NCBI GenBank assembly: GCA_023457935.1
Contig: JAEXBA010000066.1
Span: forward strand, 25,203 to 89,202
DNA length: 64,000 nt
Direction of reading: 5' to 3'
Source of the DNA: Bacteroidota bacterium
GTDB lineage: Bacteria; Bacteroidota; Bacteroidia; Flavobacteriales; Weeksellaceae
Each line of letters starts with the position of its first letter. Within the stretch, counting starts at the first letter, position 1. The notes under the pieces were generated by a model. The model saw only the letters and a program-made list of their open reading frames with translations. It was not told the origin of the DNA and searched no databases. Both the position numbers and the translations under genes were made by a program. This document shows, piece after piece, positions 33,758-42,994 of this stretch.

Positions 33758-34127
33758 TACGTAAAATGTAGTATTCTTATAAAACACCCTGTTTTAGTAG
33801 TGTTTCCGTACTAAATTTAATTTTTCATTAAATATTCTATACTTATAGACCTAATTTATAAAATTAAAGTATTTTAACGTAATAGAAGATTATTTTAATC
33901 AGGATCAAGAATATTAACGAATTATTTCTTACACTCAAAAACCCACTGTTCATTCCATTATGAACAGCCAGCAGTGTAAGCCGCACTTTTTACTGCATTT
34001 ATTCAGAATAAAAAAAATTCACCGGGTTTGCGCACAAAAGAATTCCTGAAGAAATCTTAAAAAAAAGTCATTTTATCTGAAGGTTCAGAAAAAAGTACTT
34101 AAAACTGTGCATTTCAACACAAAAATA
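33758..34127. other. AT-rich upstream region of the curli operon with a two-stem palindrome
   Basis: No coding frame seen. At 33929-33979 two nested perfect stems occur: outer TTACACT/AGTGTAA and inner CTGTTCAT/ATGAACAG with a 6-nt loop. A weaker palindrome AAAACACCCTGTTTT lies at about 33781-33795, just upstream of the -33 element. Both are candidate operators for curli control, since no csgD-like regulator is encoded nearby. The region also separates the operon from arfB. Confidence 0.45.
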
Positions 34128-34520
34128 CTAACGTTTAAAGCGTCTGCTTTCCTTTTTATCGGACAACTTCTTTTTTGTATCAAGCCGTTTCTGAATCTGG
34201 CTTTTCGAAGGTTTGGTTGCTTTTCGGGGTTTTTGCACAAAAAGTGCTTTGTTAACGATGTTGAGAATTTTTTCAGTTGCAATTTTCTTATTCTGAAGCT
34301 GAGTGCGGCTTTCTGAGACGGTGAACTGAAGAATTCCTTCAGAATTGATGCGGTTTTTCAGCTTTTCAGATATTCTTACAATTTCCTCTTCAGTAAAATA
34401 CCGGGTTTCACCAACATGCCACATTACCGTTACAGAAGTCTCCACTTTATTGACGTTCTGTCCGCCTGCACCGCTGCTGCGTGAAGTTTTATACGTAATT
34501 TCTGAAGTGAAATCTTTCAT
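34128..34520 (-). CDS. arfB: Alternative ribosome-rescue factor ArfB (peptidyl-tRNA hydrolase)
   Basis: 130 residues. The GGQ catalytic loop is plain (TSRSSGAGGQNVNKVETSVTV, about residues 14-34), and the C-terminal basic tail (RFKRSQI-like, ending KKESRRFKR) is the part that enters the empty mRNA channel of stalled ribosomes. It releases the nascent peptide on ribosomes lacking a stop codon. The stop lies in a long non-coding region; the start is 3 bp after the menE-like stop, so the two genes are likely one operon. Confidence 0.93.
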   Translation of the reverse strand: MKDFTSEITYKTSRSSGAGGQNVNKVETSVTVMWHVGETRYFTEEEIVRISEKLKNRINSEGILQFTVSESRTQLQNKKIATEKILNIVNKALFVQKPRKATKPSKSQIQKRLDTKKKLSDKKESRRFKR

Positions 34521-34523
34521 TTT

Positions 34524-35555
34524 TTATAGCGATAATTCCTGAATCAGTGTTCTTCTGTCAATCTTTCCGTTGGGTGTACGCGGGAATTTCTCAACAAAAA
34601 TAATCTCTTTCGGACGGTGGAATGATTTTTCGAAATTAACAGTACTGATTTTTTGAGTAACAAAATGATTCTCAACACCTTCAATGATTAAAACGAGTTT
34701 CTGTCCTAAAGTTTCATCAGAAATTCCAACAAAAACCAGCTCGACATCAGTTTTGCTTTTTACCAAAGCTTCAAGCTCTTCCGGAAAAATCTTTGCACCA
34801 CCGGAGTTGATGACATTGTCGATTCTACCCAGAAAACGGAATTCTTTTTCATTCCTTAATTCTACCAAATCATTGGTTTGCAGCTTTTCAGGATTCAGTT
34901 TTGGCGCAAAAATCTGAAGACAGCCGCGTTCATCAGTTGAAATTTCAACATTATCGAAAACCGTAAAATAGCTTTCAGAGTTCGGATAGATTTCCTTTAA
35001 GGCAATATGGGAGAGCGTTTCGGACATTCCGTACGTTTCGAAAATACGGCAATCAACTGCAGCTTTAGCCAACTGAGTTTTGATTTTATGCTTTAAACTT
35101 TCGGCAACTGCTGCTCCACCGATAATCAGATTTCTGATCAGATGAATTTTATAAAGAGAATTTTCTACCTGAAGTGGCGTCATTGCGCAGAAATCAATTT
35201 CGTTGTTAAGATTCTCTACAGGTTTCACGGACGGATCCGTCACCATTAACCTGAGTTTTCTTTCCAGCGAACGAACCACCATCATCTTACCGGAAATGTA
35301 TTCTACCGGAAGACAAAGCAACGCAGAATCGCCCGCTTTAAGGTTCAGAAAATCGCAGGTCATTTTTGCGGAATTCAGCATTCTGGATTTTTCTATTCCG
35401 AATACTTTTGGGGTTCCCGTTGATCCTGAAGTCTGCACATTTACCGTTTCAGAATCAGCAAAAAAATCCTTTAAGAAAGACTTTACTTTCTGTTCAAAAG
35501 CGGATGCCGGCAAAAAATCCTTAAATGCTTTGTCCTGAAAATCGATCACCATCAT
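34524..35555 (-). CDS. menE: AMP-binding acyl-CoA ligase, MenE-like
   Basis: 343 residues, short for the ANL superfamily but typical of flavobacterial o-succinylbenzoate-CoA ligases of menaquinone synthesis. Seen: the P-loop-like QTSGSTGTPKVFGIEKSRM, LPVEYISGKMMVVRS, NLIIGGAAVAESLK, ETYGMSETLSHIALK, FRFLGRIDNVINSGGAKIFPEELE and the terminal FPRTPNGKIDRRTLIQEL with the catalytic lysine. Other men genes are not in the window, so the substrate is inferred from family resemblance. Two Met codons open the frame; either could start. Confidence 0.85.
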   Translation of the reverse strand: MMVIDFQDKAFKDFLPASAFEQKVKSFLKDFFADSETVNVQTSGSTGTPKVFGIEKSRMLNSAKMTCDFLNLKAGDSALLCLPVEYISGKMMVVRSLERKLRLMVTDPSVKPVENLNNEIDFCAMTPLQVENSLYKIHLIRNLIIGGAAVAESLKHKIKTQLAKAAVDCRIFETYGMSETLSHIALKEIYPNSESYFTVFDNVEISTDERGCLQIFAPKLNPEKLQTNDLVELRNEKEFRFLGRIDNVINSGGAKIFPEELEALVKSKTDVELVFVGISDETLGQKLVLIIEGVENHFVTQKISTVNFEKSFHRPKEIIFVEKFPRTPNGKIDRRTLIQELSL

Positions 35556-35599
35556 TTTACTAAACTAAGGAAAATTATCAAAAAATGCAGTTAAAATTC

Positions 35600-35629
35600 T
35601 TGTCAATAAAGAAAAAAGTTATAAATTTG
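35600..35629 (+). promoter_or_regulatory. Promoter of the tRNA-Gln pair
   Basis: TTG at 35600-35602, a 19-nt spacer and TAAATTTG at 35622-35629; the first tRNA starts 17 nt downstream. Confidence 0.8.
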
Positions 35630-35645
35630 CACCACTAAAAAGGAC

Positions 35646-35716
35646 AGACTCATGGTGTAGCGGTAACACTACTGATTTTGGTTCAGTCATCTGGGGTTCG
35701 AATCCCTGTGAGTCTA
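35646..35716 (+). tRNA. tRNA-Gln (anticodon TTG)
   Basis: 71 nt. Acceptor stem AGACTCA/TGAGTCT with discriminator A; anticodon arm CTGA-TTTTGGT-TCAG with anticodon TTG; T arm GGGG-TTCGAAT-CCC(T). CCA is not encoded. Confidence 0.93.
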
Positions 35717-35723
35717 CATTTTT

Positions 35724-35750
35724 AACCTTCTGTCCTTCGGAAGGTTTTTT
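35724..35750 (+). terminator. Hairpin between the two tRNA-Gln genes
   Basis: AACCTTC...GAAGGTT followed by six T. It ends the first tRNA transcript, or is read through to the second. Confidence 0.7.
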
Positions 35751-35758
35751 ATTTGAGC

Positions 35759-35829
35759 AGACATATGGTGTAACGGTAGCACTACAGATTCTGGCTCTGT
35801 CAGTTGGGGTTCGAATCCCTATATGTCTA
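35759..35829 (+). tRNA. tRNA-Gln (anticodon CTG)
   Basis: 71 nt. Acceptor stem AGACATA/TATGTCT with discriminator A; anticodon arm CAGA-TTCTGGC-TCTG with anticodon CTG; T arm GGGG-TTCGAAT-CCC(T). It is close in sequence to the TTG isoacceptor 43 nt upstream, so it probably arose by tandem duplication. Confidence 0.92.
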
Positions 35830-35834
35830 CAAAG

Positions 35835-35860
35835 AAAACCGCCTTTTTGAGGCGGTTTTT
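35835..35860. terminator. Bidirectional terminator between tRNA-Gln and argS
   Basis: AAAACCGCC-TTTTTGA-GGCGGTTTTT: 9-bp stem with A and T tracts on both sides. Confidence 0.92.
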
Positions 35861-35867
35861 GTTTATT

Positions 35868-37631
35868 TTACATTCTGTTTACTGTTCCTATTCCCAGAAG
35901 CTTTAATCCGCGACGTATGGTTTCTCCTGTTAAGGCAGACAACTCTAAACGGAACTGCTTGACAGCATCGGTTTCTGCATTCATGATGGAATTATTCTGA
36001 TAAAACGAATTGTAGCTTTTCACGACATCGTACACATAATTGGCAACAATGGCTGGACTCAGAAGTTCGGCCGCTTTGGAAACAACTTCACGGAAATTGG
36101 AAAGTTCCATGATAAGTTCTTTTTCGTATTCATTCAAAGAAATATCTGCTGTTTTATCGGAAGAAGCAAAATCCGCTTTTGCAAGAACCGACTGAATCCT
36201 CGCATACGTATACTGAATAAACGGTCCGGTATTTCCATTAAAATCAATACTTTCCTTAGGATTAAAAAGCATTTTCTTTTTCGGATCTACTTTCAGCATA
36301 AAATATTTCAATGCTCCGAGACCAACGGTTTCATAGGACAATTCGCGCTCTTCTTCGGATAACGATTCCAGTTTGCCCAGTTCCTGTGCCTTTTCTTTTG
36401 CGGTTTCGTACATTTCCTGCATCAGATCGTCGGCATCAACTACCGTTCCTTCTCTGGACTTCATTTTTCCTTCGGGAAGCTCTACCATTCCATAAGATAA
36501 GTGGAAAAGCTGATCTGCCCATTCGTAACCCAGTTTTTTCAGAATTTTAAACAGAACCTGAAAATGATAATCCTGTTCATTTCCAACGGTATAAATCAGT
36601 TTCTGGATATTGTTTTCCTTAAAGCGCTCCACCGCCGTTCCGAGATCCTGCGTCATGTAAACTGAAGTACCGTCTGAACGCAGCAGAAGCTTTTCATCCA
36701 GACCTTCATCCGAAAGATCGCACCAGACAGAGCCGTCTTCTCTGCGGTAAAAAACACCTTTATTCAGTCCTTCCTGAATCAGATCTTTTCCAAGAATGTA
36801 AGTATTGCTTTCATACTGAACCTGGTCAAAATCAACTCCGAGTCTTTTATACGTCTGTCCGAAGCCGTCATACACCCAGGAATTCATTTCCGACCACAGA
36901 TTTCTTACATTTTCATCGCCTTTTTCCCAGTTCAGCAACATATGCTGGGCATCAAGAATCGACTGTGCCTGTTTTTTTGCAGCATCTTCATCAAGTCCGC
37001 TTTCCATCAGCGCAGAAATTTCTGCTTTGTAGTTTTTATCGAATTCCACATAGTAATTTCCGACAAGCTTATCACCTTTCAGACCGGTTGATGCCGGAGT
37101 TTCATTTTTTCCGGATTTTTCCCATGCCAGCATGGATTTACAGATATGAATACCGCGGTCATTAATAATCTGTGTTTTGATGACATTATAACCGTCCTCT
37201 TTTAGGATCTGCGCAACAGAATATCCCAGAAGATTGTTCCTGATGTGTCCAAGGTGAAGCGGTTTATTGGTATTGGGTGAGGAATACTCAACCATTACGG
37301 TTTCAGCTCTGCTCTCCGTTTGTCCGAACTTTTCCTTCAGCGCAAAAAAAATATCGAGGAAAAACCTGTCCCTTATTTTCAGATTGAGGAAACCCTTTAC
37401 TACATTAAAACTCTCTACAAAATCTGCCTGAGTCGTAAGCGCACCGCCAAGTTCAGTAGCGATAAGATCCGGCGCTTTTTTCAGCAACTTGACCAGCGGA
37501 AAAGTTACGACTGTAAAATCTCCTTCAAACTCAGTTTTATTCTGCTGAATTTCCAGTTTGAAATCCGCAATCTGATACACCGAATTGATAATTTCGGAGA
37601 TTTTCCCTTCAATTAATTCTTTAATGTTCAT
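35868..37631 (-). CDS. argS: Arginyl-tRNA synthetase
   Basis: 587 residues, normal class I ArgRS. Seen: the N-terminal tRNA-recognition domain (Add1), the HIGH motif in SSPNTNKPLHLGHIRNNLLG (about 115-134), TQDLGTAVERF, the KMSKS equivalent LPEGKMKSREGTVVDADDL, and the C-terminal anticodon-binding DALR domain ending LKLLGIGTVNRM. It charges tRNA-Arg. It is convergent with the tRNA-Gln pair. Confidence 0.97.
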   Translation of the reverse strand: MNIKELIEGKISEIINSVYQIADFKLEIQQNKTEFEGDFTVVTFPLVKLLKKAPDLIATELGGALTTQADFVESFNVVKGFLNLKIRDRFFLDIFFALKEKFGQTESRAETVMVEYSSPNTNKPLHLGHIRNNLLGYSVAQILKEDGYNVIKTQIINDRGIHICKSMLAWEKSGKNETPASTGLKGDKLVGNYYVEFDKNYKAEISALMESGLDEDAAKKQAQSILDAQHMLLNWEKGDENVRNLWSEMNSWVYDGFGQTYKRLGVDFDQVQYESNTYILGKDLIQEGLNKGVFYRREDGSVWCDLSDEGLDEKLLLRSDGTSVYMTQDLGTAVERFKENNIQKLIYTVGNEQDYHFQVLFKILKKLGYEWADQLFHLSYGMVELPEGKMKSREGTVVDADDLMQEMYETAKEKAQELGKLESLSEEERELSYETVGLGALKYFMLKVDPKKKMLFNPKESIDFNGNTGPFIQYTYARIQSVLAKADFASSDKTADISLNEYEKELIMELSNFREVVSKAAELLSPAIVANYVYDVVKSYNSFYQNNSIMNAETDAVKQFRLELSALTGETIRRGLKLLGIGTVNRM

Positions 37632-37648
37632 CCAAAAATTTTGAGCTA

Positions 37649-37656
37649 CAAATATA
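37649..37656 (-). promoter_or_regulatory. -7 box upstream of argS
   Basis: The minus strand reads TATATTTG, 18 nt before the argS ATG. It lies directly after the susCD terminator; no -33 TTG at ideal spacing. Confidence 0.45.
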
Positions 37657-37662
37657 TGTAAA

Positions 37663-37690
37663 TAAAAAAGGCCACTCGCTTTGAGTGGCC
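37663..37690 (-). terminator. Terminator of the susC-susD operon
   Basis: The minus strand reads GGCCACTC-AAAGC-GAGTGGCC followed by TTTTTT. Confidence 0.92.
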
Positions 37691-37713
37691 CTATAATTTA
37701 ACTAAAACACTGC

Positions 37714-39297
37714 TTAGTTTACATCCCAAATAAGTTTGGTATTCATCTTATCTCCTCCAATTGCACTTGAAGCTGTTGCGTAGTTTTCAGCATTAAGCGT
37801 CTGAATTACTGTTGGATAATACAGTCTTGTCGGAAGATCTGTAAGATCAGCAATCAGCGGTACAAATGTGTAGGTAGTAGCACCAGCAACCGGATTGTTC
37901 AGTGCATAAGTTTCGCCCGGAAGCAACAGGATGCTGGTATCAGGATAACCCGTTCTTCTGTATTCTGCCCATGCCTCATAAGGCTGCATGAACAGTGCCA
38001 CATATTTCTGAGTAAGAACATTCGCTTTGGAAGCAGGCGGCAAAGTAGCTACGAAAGCTGCGATATCAGCTGCTGCAACGCCCCATTTCTCCATTGATGC
38101 CGTTACACCGTTTACGTAATTTACCTGGCTCCAGTTGTTTGCCTCACTTAGAAGGAATTCAACTTCAGAATATTCCATCAGCATTTCAGTGTAGTTTGGC
38201 TTGTACACATGCTTACTGAAGAAGTTGGCCTTATCACTCTGAGAAGTTGACATCGACTGATCCAAACCGTACGGCTGACCTACATAGTCTGCAGGGTTTG
38301 TAGACTCTACATAAGCACCGCTGATGATATCCGCTTTCAACGTTCCCATTGGAGCAGCATATTTGAACAGTCTTGGATCCAGACCGAAGTTACCGTTTGT
38401 ACCTTTCAAAAGATCGATAAAAGTTTTGGATACAGAGAAATCTGAACGTGTAAGGAAATCATTGAACATCGGTGAAGGGTTCACACGGTTATTCTCATAA
38501 GTAAGACCTACACTGTCATCATTGGAAGTCATCACACCGTCTGCAATTGCATCAGCAAGATGTGCTTCTGCTCCCGGAACTACACCTTTAACTCTGGTTG
38601 CCACTCTAAGTCTCAGGGAGTTTGCAAATTTTTTCAGTTTCACTGCGTCACCTTCGAAAAGCGCATCACCCTGTGTAAATACCGGCTGGTTAGTTTCTAC
38701 CATATCTGCTGCTTCAGAAAGTTCTTTCATGATATCAGCATATATTTTTGCCTGTGAAGCAAATTTCGGCTTAAGATATTCGTTTACGTTCAGGGCCTGG
38801 AAATCAGGATCCTGGTTTCCGTAAGAATAATAAGGAATATCACCGAAAGTATCTGCAAGATTCAGGAACACGTAAGAAAGCATCACTCTTGAAGCAGCAA
38901 TCTGGTTTTTGTTTGAACCGTACGGACTTGCTGTAGCAGCAGTTTCAGGATCGCTGTTGATCTCGATAATCTTCTTATAGTTGGAAGCCGCGATATAGAG
39001 ATTCGTCCATAACGCATCACCACTGGTAAGTCTGTACTGATATCTGTCTTCTTCAGTATAGGCAGTCTGTGCAGAATACTGCATCCAAGGCAACGTTACC
39101 CTTGCAGATTCGAAAGAGTTTCTTGTTGCATCCATTACGGATTTGTTCGCCCAGTTAAAGATACCGTAAGTAAGTGCTACTTCGGGACTGTTTGGGTTTG
39201 TATTGATTTCATCAAAGCTTTCAGTACAACTTACAACTGCGGTAGTAGTAAAAAATGCAGCAGCAAGAACGAAAGCATATCTTTTAAGATTTTTCAT
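37714..39297 (-). CDS. SusD/RagB-type outer-membrane lipoprotein (SusD-like 2 family)
   Basis: 527 residues. Lipoprotein signal ending TTTAVVSC|TES, then the helical TPR-rich SusD fold with FDEINTNPNSPEVA, RVMLSYVFLNLADTFGDIPYY, LKKFANSLRLRVATRVKGVVPGAE and the late EYRRTGYPDTSILLLPG/LPTRLYYP motifs. SusD proteins sit as lids on the SusC TonB-dependent transporter and bind a glycan or peptide nutrient. It follows susC by 11 bp. No glycosidase or regulator is adjacent, so the substrate is open. Confidence 0.93.
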   Translation of the reverse strand: MKNLKRYAFVLAAAFFTTTAVVSCTESFDEINTNPNSPEVALTYGIFNWANKSVMDATRNSFESARVTLPWMQYSAQTAYTEEDRYQYRLTSGDALWTNLYIAASNYKKIIEINSDPETAATASPYGSNKNQIAASRVMLSYVFLNLADTFGDIPYYSYGNQDPDFQALNVNEYLKPKFASQAKIYADIMKELSEAADMVETNQPVFTQGDALFEGDAVKLKKFANSLRLRVATRVKGVVPGAEAHLADAIADGVMTSNDDSVGLTYENNRVNPSPMFNDFLTRSDFSVSKTFIDLLKGTNGNFGLDPRLFKYAAPMGTLKADIISGAYVESTNPADYVGQPYGLDQSMSTSQSDKANFFSKHVYKPNYTEMLMEYSEVEFLLSEANNWSQVNYVNGVTASMEKWGVAAADIAAFVATLPPASKANVLTQKYVALFMQPYEAWAEYRRTGYPDTSILLLPGETYALNNPVAGATTYTFVPLIADLTDLPTRLYYPTVIQTLNAENYATASSAIGGDKMNTKLIWDVN

Positions 39298-39308
39298 TTC
39301 TTATTTAA

Positions 39309-42227
39309 TTAAAATTTAATGTTTACGTTAAATCCAACTTGTCTGGTTGATGGAAGTGATCCACCTTCAAGACCCTGAATATTTCCTGAACCGTAAGAAG
39401 TGTTCTCAGGATCCATTCCTTTCCAGTCTAAGCCCCAAGCTAAAAGGTTTCTACCGAATGCGGAGATTCTAACACCTTCCAGATAAGAACCAATTACAGA
39501 TTTAGGAAGATCATATCCTAAAGTAACGTCTCTCAGCTTGATATAACTTGCGTCAAATACATTCAGCGCATCAACAGTGTTGTAGTGCATTGCACCGTAC
39601 TGCTGTGCTGTAAGTCTTCTTGTGTTTACTGTACCGTCGGCCAAAACTCCTTCAAGTACGATACCCTGTTCTCTGTTTCCGTTCAAAGTAGACTCTTCGA
39701 TCATACCGGAATACATTCCCCACATGTGTGAAGTTGAGAAATACTTCCCTCCTTTCTGCATATCGAAAAGGAATGAAAGGTTAAAGTTCTTATATTTTAA
39801 CGTATTTCTCAGACCCATAGTATAATCCGGCAGTGTAGAACCAAGATTCTTGATTGCAGACGGAGCATATCTACCGTTCGAAGCGATAATTTTGTTTCCG
39901 TTTGCATCGTAAGTAAAGTCCGTACCGTAGATAGATCCGTAAGATTCACCTTTAACAGCCATCAATCTTGCACGGAATGGCGCGTTGGTAAGCTGATAAG
40001 TAGTTACGTCCTGGTAAAGCTCAACAACTTCGTTTTCGTTCTTTGCAAAATTCCAGTTCATAGACCAGTTAAAATCTGATGTTTTAACAGGTGTTACCCA
40101 AACCATTGCTTCGATACCTTTGTTATTGATTTTACCTGCGTTGATCAGATTACTTCTAAACCCTGTAGCAGGATCAATAGTAAGCGGAAGAATCGCATCA
40201 GTAATGTTTACGTCATAATAGGTAACATCGAAACCTGCTCTGTTTTTTGCGAAGTTCATTTCAAGACCGATTTCCTTTGTATCCTTCATTTCAGGCTTAA
40301 GATTCGGGTTAGCATTCTGAGTCAGAAGGCTGTAACGAGGATCTCCGTTAAAGTTAACCGGCTGGTTGAATACGTTGGTCAGCTGATAAGGATCTGTATC
40401 ACTTGCCACTTTAGCCCAACCTGCTCTAAGTTTACCGAAAGAAAGCCAGTTGGCATTAATCAGATTAGAGAAAACAAAACTACCGGTAACGGAAGGATAG
40501 AAACCGTCATAGGCAGTTGTAGAGAACCAGTCGTTTCTACCTGTTGCTTCAATGAAGAATGTTTCTTTAAATCCTAAGGATACTGATCCGTAAAGAGAGT
40601 GAACCATCTTGTTGAAGTCATCATTCTGAGCCTGCGGAGTCTCCACACTGTTCTTAAGGTTGTAGAAGTTAGGGATAATCAAACCACCTACTGTGTTTCC
40701 GAACAGTCTGCTCAACCTTCTGTTTCTAATGTTACCTCCAACAAATGTCTGAACAGTAAAGTCGTCTGAAACTCTTGGATTCCAGTGTACACGGCCTTCG
40801 TAGTTATACTCGCTGAAGTTTCTTAAGCTCGTTGCATATCCTGAAACTGCCTGAGAACCAATCGCAACTCTGTCATCGTTATCCTGAGAATACATATCAG
40901 CATACACCTTACCAACTGCGTAAAGGTTATCAAGAATGTTATACGTTAAGCCAACGTTACCGAAGAATCTGTTTCTCTTGTCATTGGAAACATTCTCGTA
41001 AACAGTCCAGTACGGGTTATCAGAATAAAGCGGAGTCGGATCATCCCAACCTGTTCTGTTCCAGCTTCTCTGCATACCGTTTGCCAGTTTGTAGTCTCTC
41101 AGTTTCGAAAAATCAAGCTGTCTCTGCCCCCACTGGAAGAACTTCTGTGCCACGGAGTTGTCACCGTAACCCTGTTCAGGTCTGTTGAAACCGTGTGTCT
41201 GTACAAAGTTCAATGAAGTTTCAACTTTCAGCTTTTCATGAAGCTCACTGTTGGCATTGATGCTGAAGTTATGCTTGTTGATTTTTGAATTAGGGTATAC
41301 ACCTTCAATATTAGTGTTGGTGTAGGAAACCCTAAGTGCAGATTTTTCGAAAGATTTTGCAACGGAAAGGTTGTTGGTGAATGTAATACCGGTTTCGAAG
41401 AAAGAATCCACATCGTTCTTTGGAGCAACCCACGGAACGGTTTTCATATAGTCGCTTGCAAACTCAGGATCGAAAGCATACCAAGGAAGATACATCAAAT
41501 TCGGATCATATCTCGGACCCCAGCTTTCATCCATTCCGTAGTCTGCGATGTTGTAAGTCTGTCCGTTGATCACAGCAGTTGGCAACGTATCCGCAAGACC
41601 GCCACCATAAAGGTTCTGTAACGTTGGATAAATATAGATACTTTCAAAAGAAACTCCCGTATTGAATTCTACACTTGTTCTTCCTCTTTTTGCACTCTTA
41701 GTGGTATAGATAATAACCCCGTTACTTGCACGCGATCCGTAAAGAGCTGCTGCAGGACCACCTTTAAGTACAGTTACCGACTCAATGTCGTCCGGGTTAA
41801 TATCAAAAGTAGTGTCACCATAGTCTCTACCTCCGGCTCCTCTCTGAGTGTCTACAGCATTAATGTTACTGTTGTCCAACGGAACACCGTCAACAATAAT
41901 CAAAGGTCTGTTCTCTCCGGTAATGGATGAGATACCTCTCATTGTAATTCTGGTGGAACCTCCCATACTGGAAGGCGCAGTAACCTGTACACCGGCTACG
42001 TTACCAGACAGGGCACTTAATGCATTGGTTTGCCCGGCTTCCGAAATACTCTCTCCCGTAATTTCCTGTGCTGCGTAACCAATGGATTTTTTCTCCCTTT
42101 TGATACCGAGGGCAGTCACTACTACACCCTCAATGTCCTGCGTTTTAAGTGAATCTGTCTGCGCATTAGCCATGCTAAAAGAAGCAGAAAGCACAACTGC
42201 CAAAACGCTCGTTGTTAGTTTCTTCAT
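39309..42227 (-). CDS. SusC/RagA-type TonB-linked outer-membrane transporter
   Basis: 972 residues. Signal peptide ending FSMANAQ, then directly a TonB-box-like DIEGVVVTALGIKREKKSIGYA. The plug follows (SALSGNVAGVQVTAPSSMGGSTRITMRGISSI, RPLIIVDGVPLDN, IESVTVLKGGPAAALYGSRASNGVIIYTTK), then a 22-strand barrel ending in VGFNVNIKF with the terminal Phe. Unlike many SusC proteins it has no N-terminal carboxypeptidase-regulatory domain. It imports the ligand captured by the SusD partner, energised by TonB-ExbBD encoded elsewhere. Confidence 0.95.
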   Translation of the reverse strand: MKKLTTSVLAVVLSASFSMANAQTDSLKTQDIEGVVVTALGIKREKKSIGYAAQEITGESISEAGQTNALSALSGNVAGVQVTAPSSMGGSTRITMRGISSITGENRPLIIVDGVPLDNSNINAVDTQRGAGGRDYGDTTFDINPDDIESVTVLKGGPAAALYGSRASNGVIIYTTKSAKRGRTSVEFNTGVSFESIYIYPTLQNLYGGGLADTLPTAVINGQTYNIADYGMDESWGPRYDPNLMYLPWYAFDPEFASDYMKTVPWVAPKNDVDSFFETGITFTNNLSVAKSFEKSALRVSYTNTNIEGVYPNSKINKHNFSINANSELHEKLKVETSLNFVQTHGFNRPEQGYGDNSVAQKFFQWGQRQLDFSKLRDYKLANGMQRSWNRTGWDDPTPLYSDNPYWTVYENVSNDKRNRFFGNVGLTYNILDNLYAVGKVYADMYSQDNDDRVAIGSQAVSGYATSLRNFSEYNYEGRVHWNPRVSDDFTVQTFVGGNIRNRRLSRLFGNTVGGLIIPNFYNLKNSVETPQAQNDDFNKMVHSLYGSVSLGFKETFFIEATGRNDWFSTTAYDGFYPSVTGSFVFSNLINANWLSFGKLRAGWAKVASDTDPYQLTNVFNQPVNFNGDPRYSLLTQNANPNLKPEMKDTKEIGLEMNFAKNRAGFDVTYYDVNITDAILPLTIDPATGFRSNLINAGKINNKGIEAMVWVTPVKTSDFNWSMNWNFAKNENEVVELYQDVTTYQLTNAPFRARLMAVKGESYGSIYGTDFTYDANGNKIIASNGRYAPSAIKNLGSTLPDYTMGLRNTLKYKNFNLSFLFDMQKGGKYFSTSHMWGMYSGMIEESTLNGNREQGIVLEGVLADGTVNTRRLTAQQYGAMHYNTVDALNVFDASYIKLRDVTLGYDLPKSVIGSYLEGVRISAFGRNLLAWGLDWKGMDPENTSYGSGNIQGLEGGSLPSTRQVGFNVNIKF

Positions 42228-42329
42228 ATCAAATTAAATTTTTCAATTAAACAAATGTGTAAAAAAAAATCATACTTCGCAAATATTTGTTAATTATTTC
42301 TTAATATTTTTGTAATGTGAGACATAAAT

Positions 42330-42944
42330 ATGGCCAAAAAACCCTATCTTCAAAGTTTGAACCTCCAGGCAAGATGGTCTGAAGCATATATCGAAGCCGG
42401 TTGCGACGAAGTCGGACGCGGGTGTTTGTGCGGGCCCGTAGTGGCCGCCGCTGTTGTGCTCAGTGATGATTTTGATCCCAGTTTTATTAACGACTCCAAG
42501 AAAATAACGGCAAAAGGCCGCATCGAACTGGACTGTCATATCAGGAGCAGCGTACTCGACTATGCCATTGCCGAACTTTCACCTGAAGTTATTGACCAGC
42601 ATAATATTCTGAATGCCAGCATCCACGCCATGCATCTGGCTCTTGATCAGCTAAAGGTAAGACCGGAACTGATTCTGGTAGACGGAAACCGGTTTCATCC
42701 CTATAATTTCATTCCGCACCAGTGTATTGTTAAAGGTGATTCTAAAATGCTTGCCATTGCCGCCGCCTCTATTTTAGCCAAGAATTACCGTGATAGTCTT
42801 ATGATTCAGCTTCATGATGAATTTCCTGAATACGGCTGGAATAAAAATATGGGTTACGCCACCGCCGACCACCGCAGAGCATTAATGGAATACGGCCCGA
42901 CTAAATACCACCGGAAATCCTTTAAGTTAATTTATGAAAAATAA
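42330..42944 (+). CDS. rnhB: Ribonuclease HII
   Basis: 204 residues. It removes RNA from RNA-DNA hybrids and single ribonucleotides from DNA. Seen: AGCDEVGRGCLCGPVVAAAVVL with catalytic Asp-Glu, INDSKKITAKGRIELD, LILVDGNRFHPY with the third Asp, VKGDSKMLAIAAASILAKNYRD with the GDSK motif, and NMGYATADHRRALMEYGPTKYHR. Divergent from susC; ends in a strong terminator. Confidence 0.96.
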   Translation: MAKKPYLQSLNLQARWSEAYIEAGCDEVGRGCLCGPVVAAAVVLSDDFDPSFINDSKKITAKGRIELDCHIRSSVLDYAIAELSPEVIDQHNILNASIHAMHLALDQLKVRPELILVDGNRFHPYNFIPHQCIVKGDSKMLAIAAASILAKNYRDSLMIQLHDEFPEYGWNKNMGYATADHRRALMEYGPTKYHRKSFKLIYEK

Positions 42945-42973
42945 AAAACGGAAACCGCGCGGTTTCCGTTTTT
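42945..42973. terminator. Bidirectional terminator between rnhB and yidC
   Basis: AAAAACGGAAACCGC-GCGGTTTCCGTTTTT: a 15-bp palindrome between convergent genes. Confidence 0.93.
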
Positions 42974-42994
42974 CGTGCCTATATATAAGGTGTA

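Noticed and set aside
32405..33787. Longer csgA start at 33787
   Set aside because: The extra 29 codons cross the -7/-33 promoter elements and destroy the signal peptide position.
37714..42227. Polysaccharide utilisation locus
   Set aside because: Only susC and susD are present; no glycoside hydrolase, sulfatase or sensor-regulator lies next to them, so a full PUL cannot be claimed.
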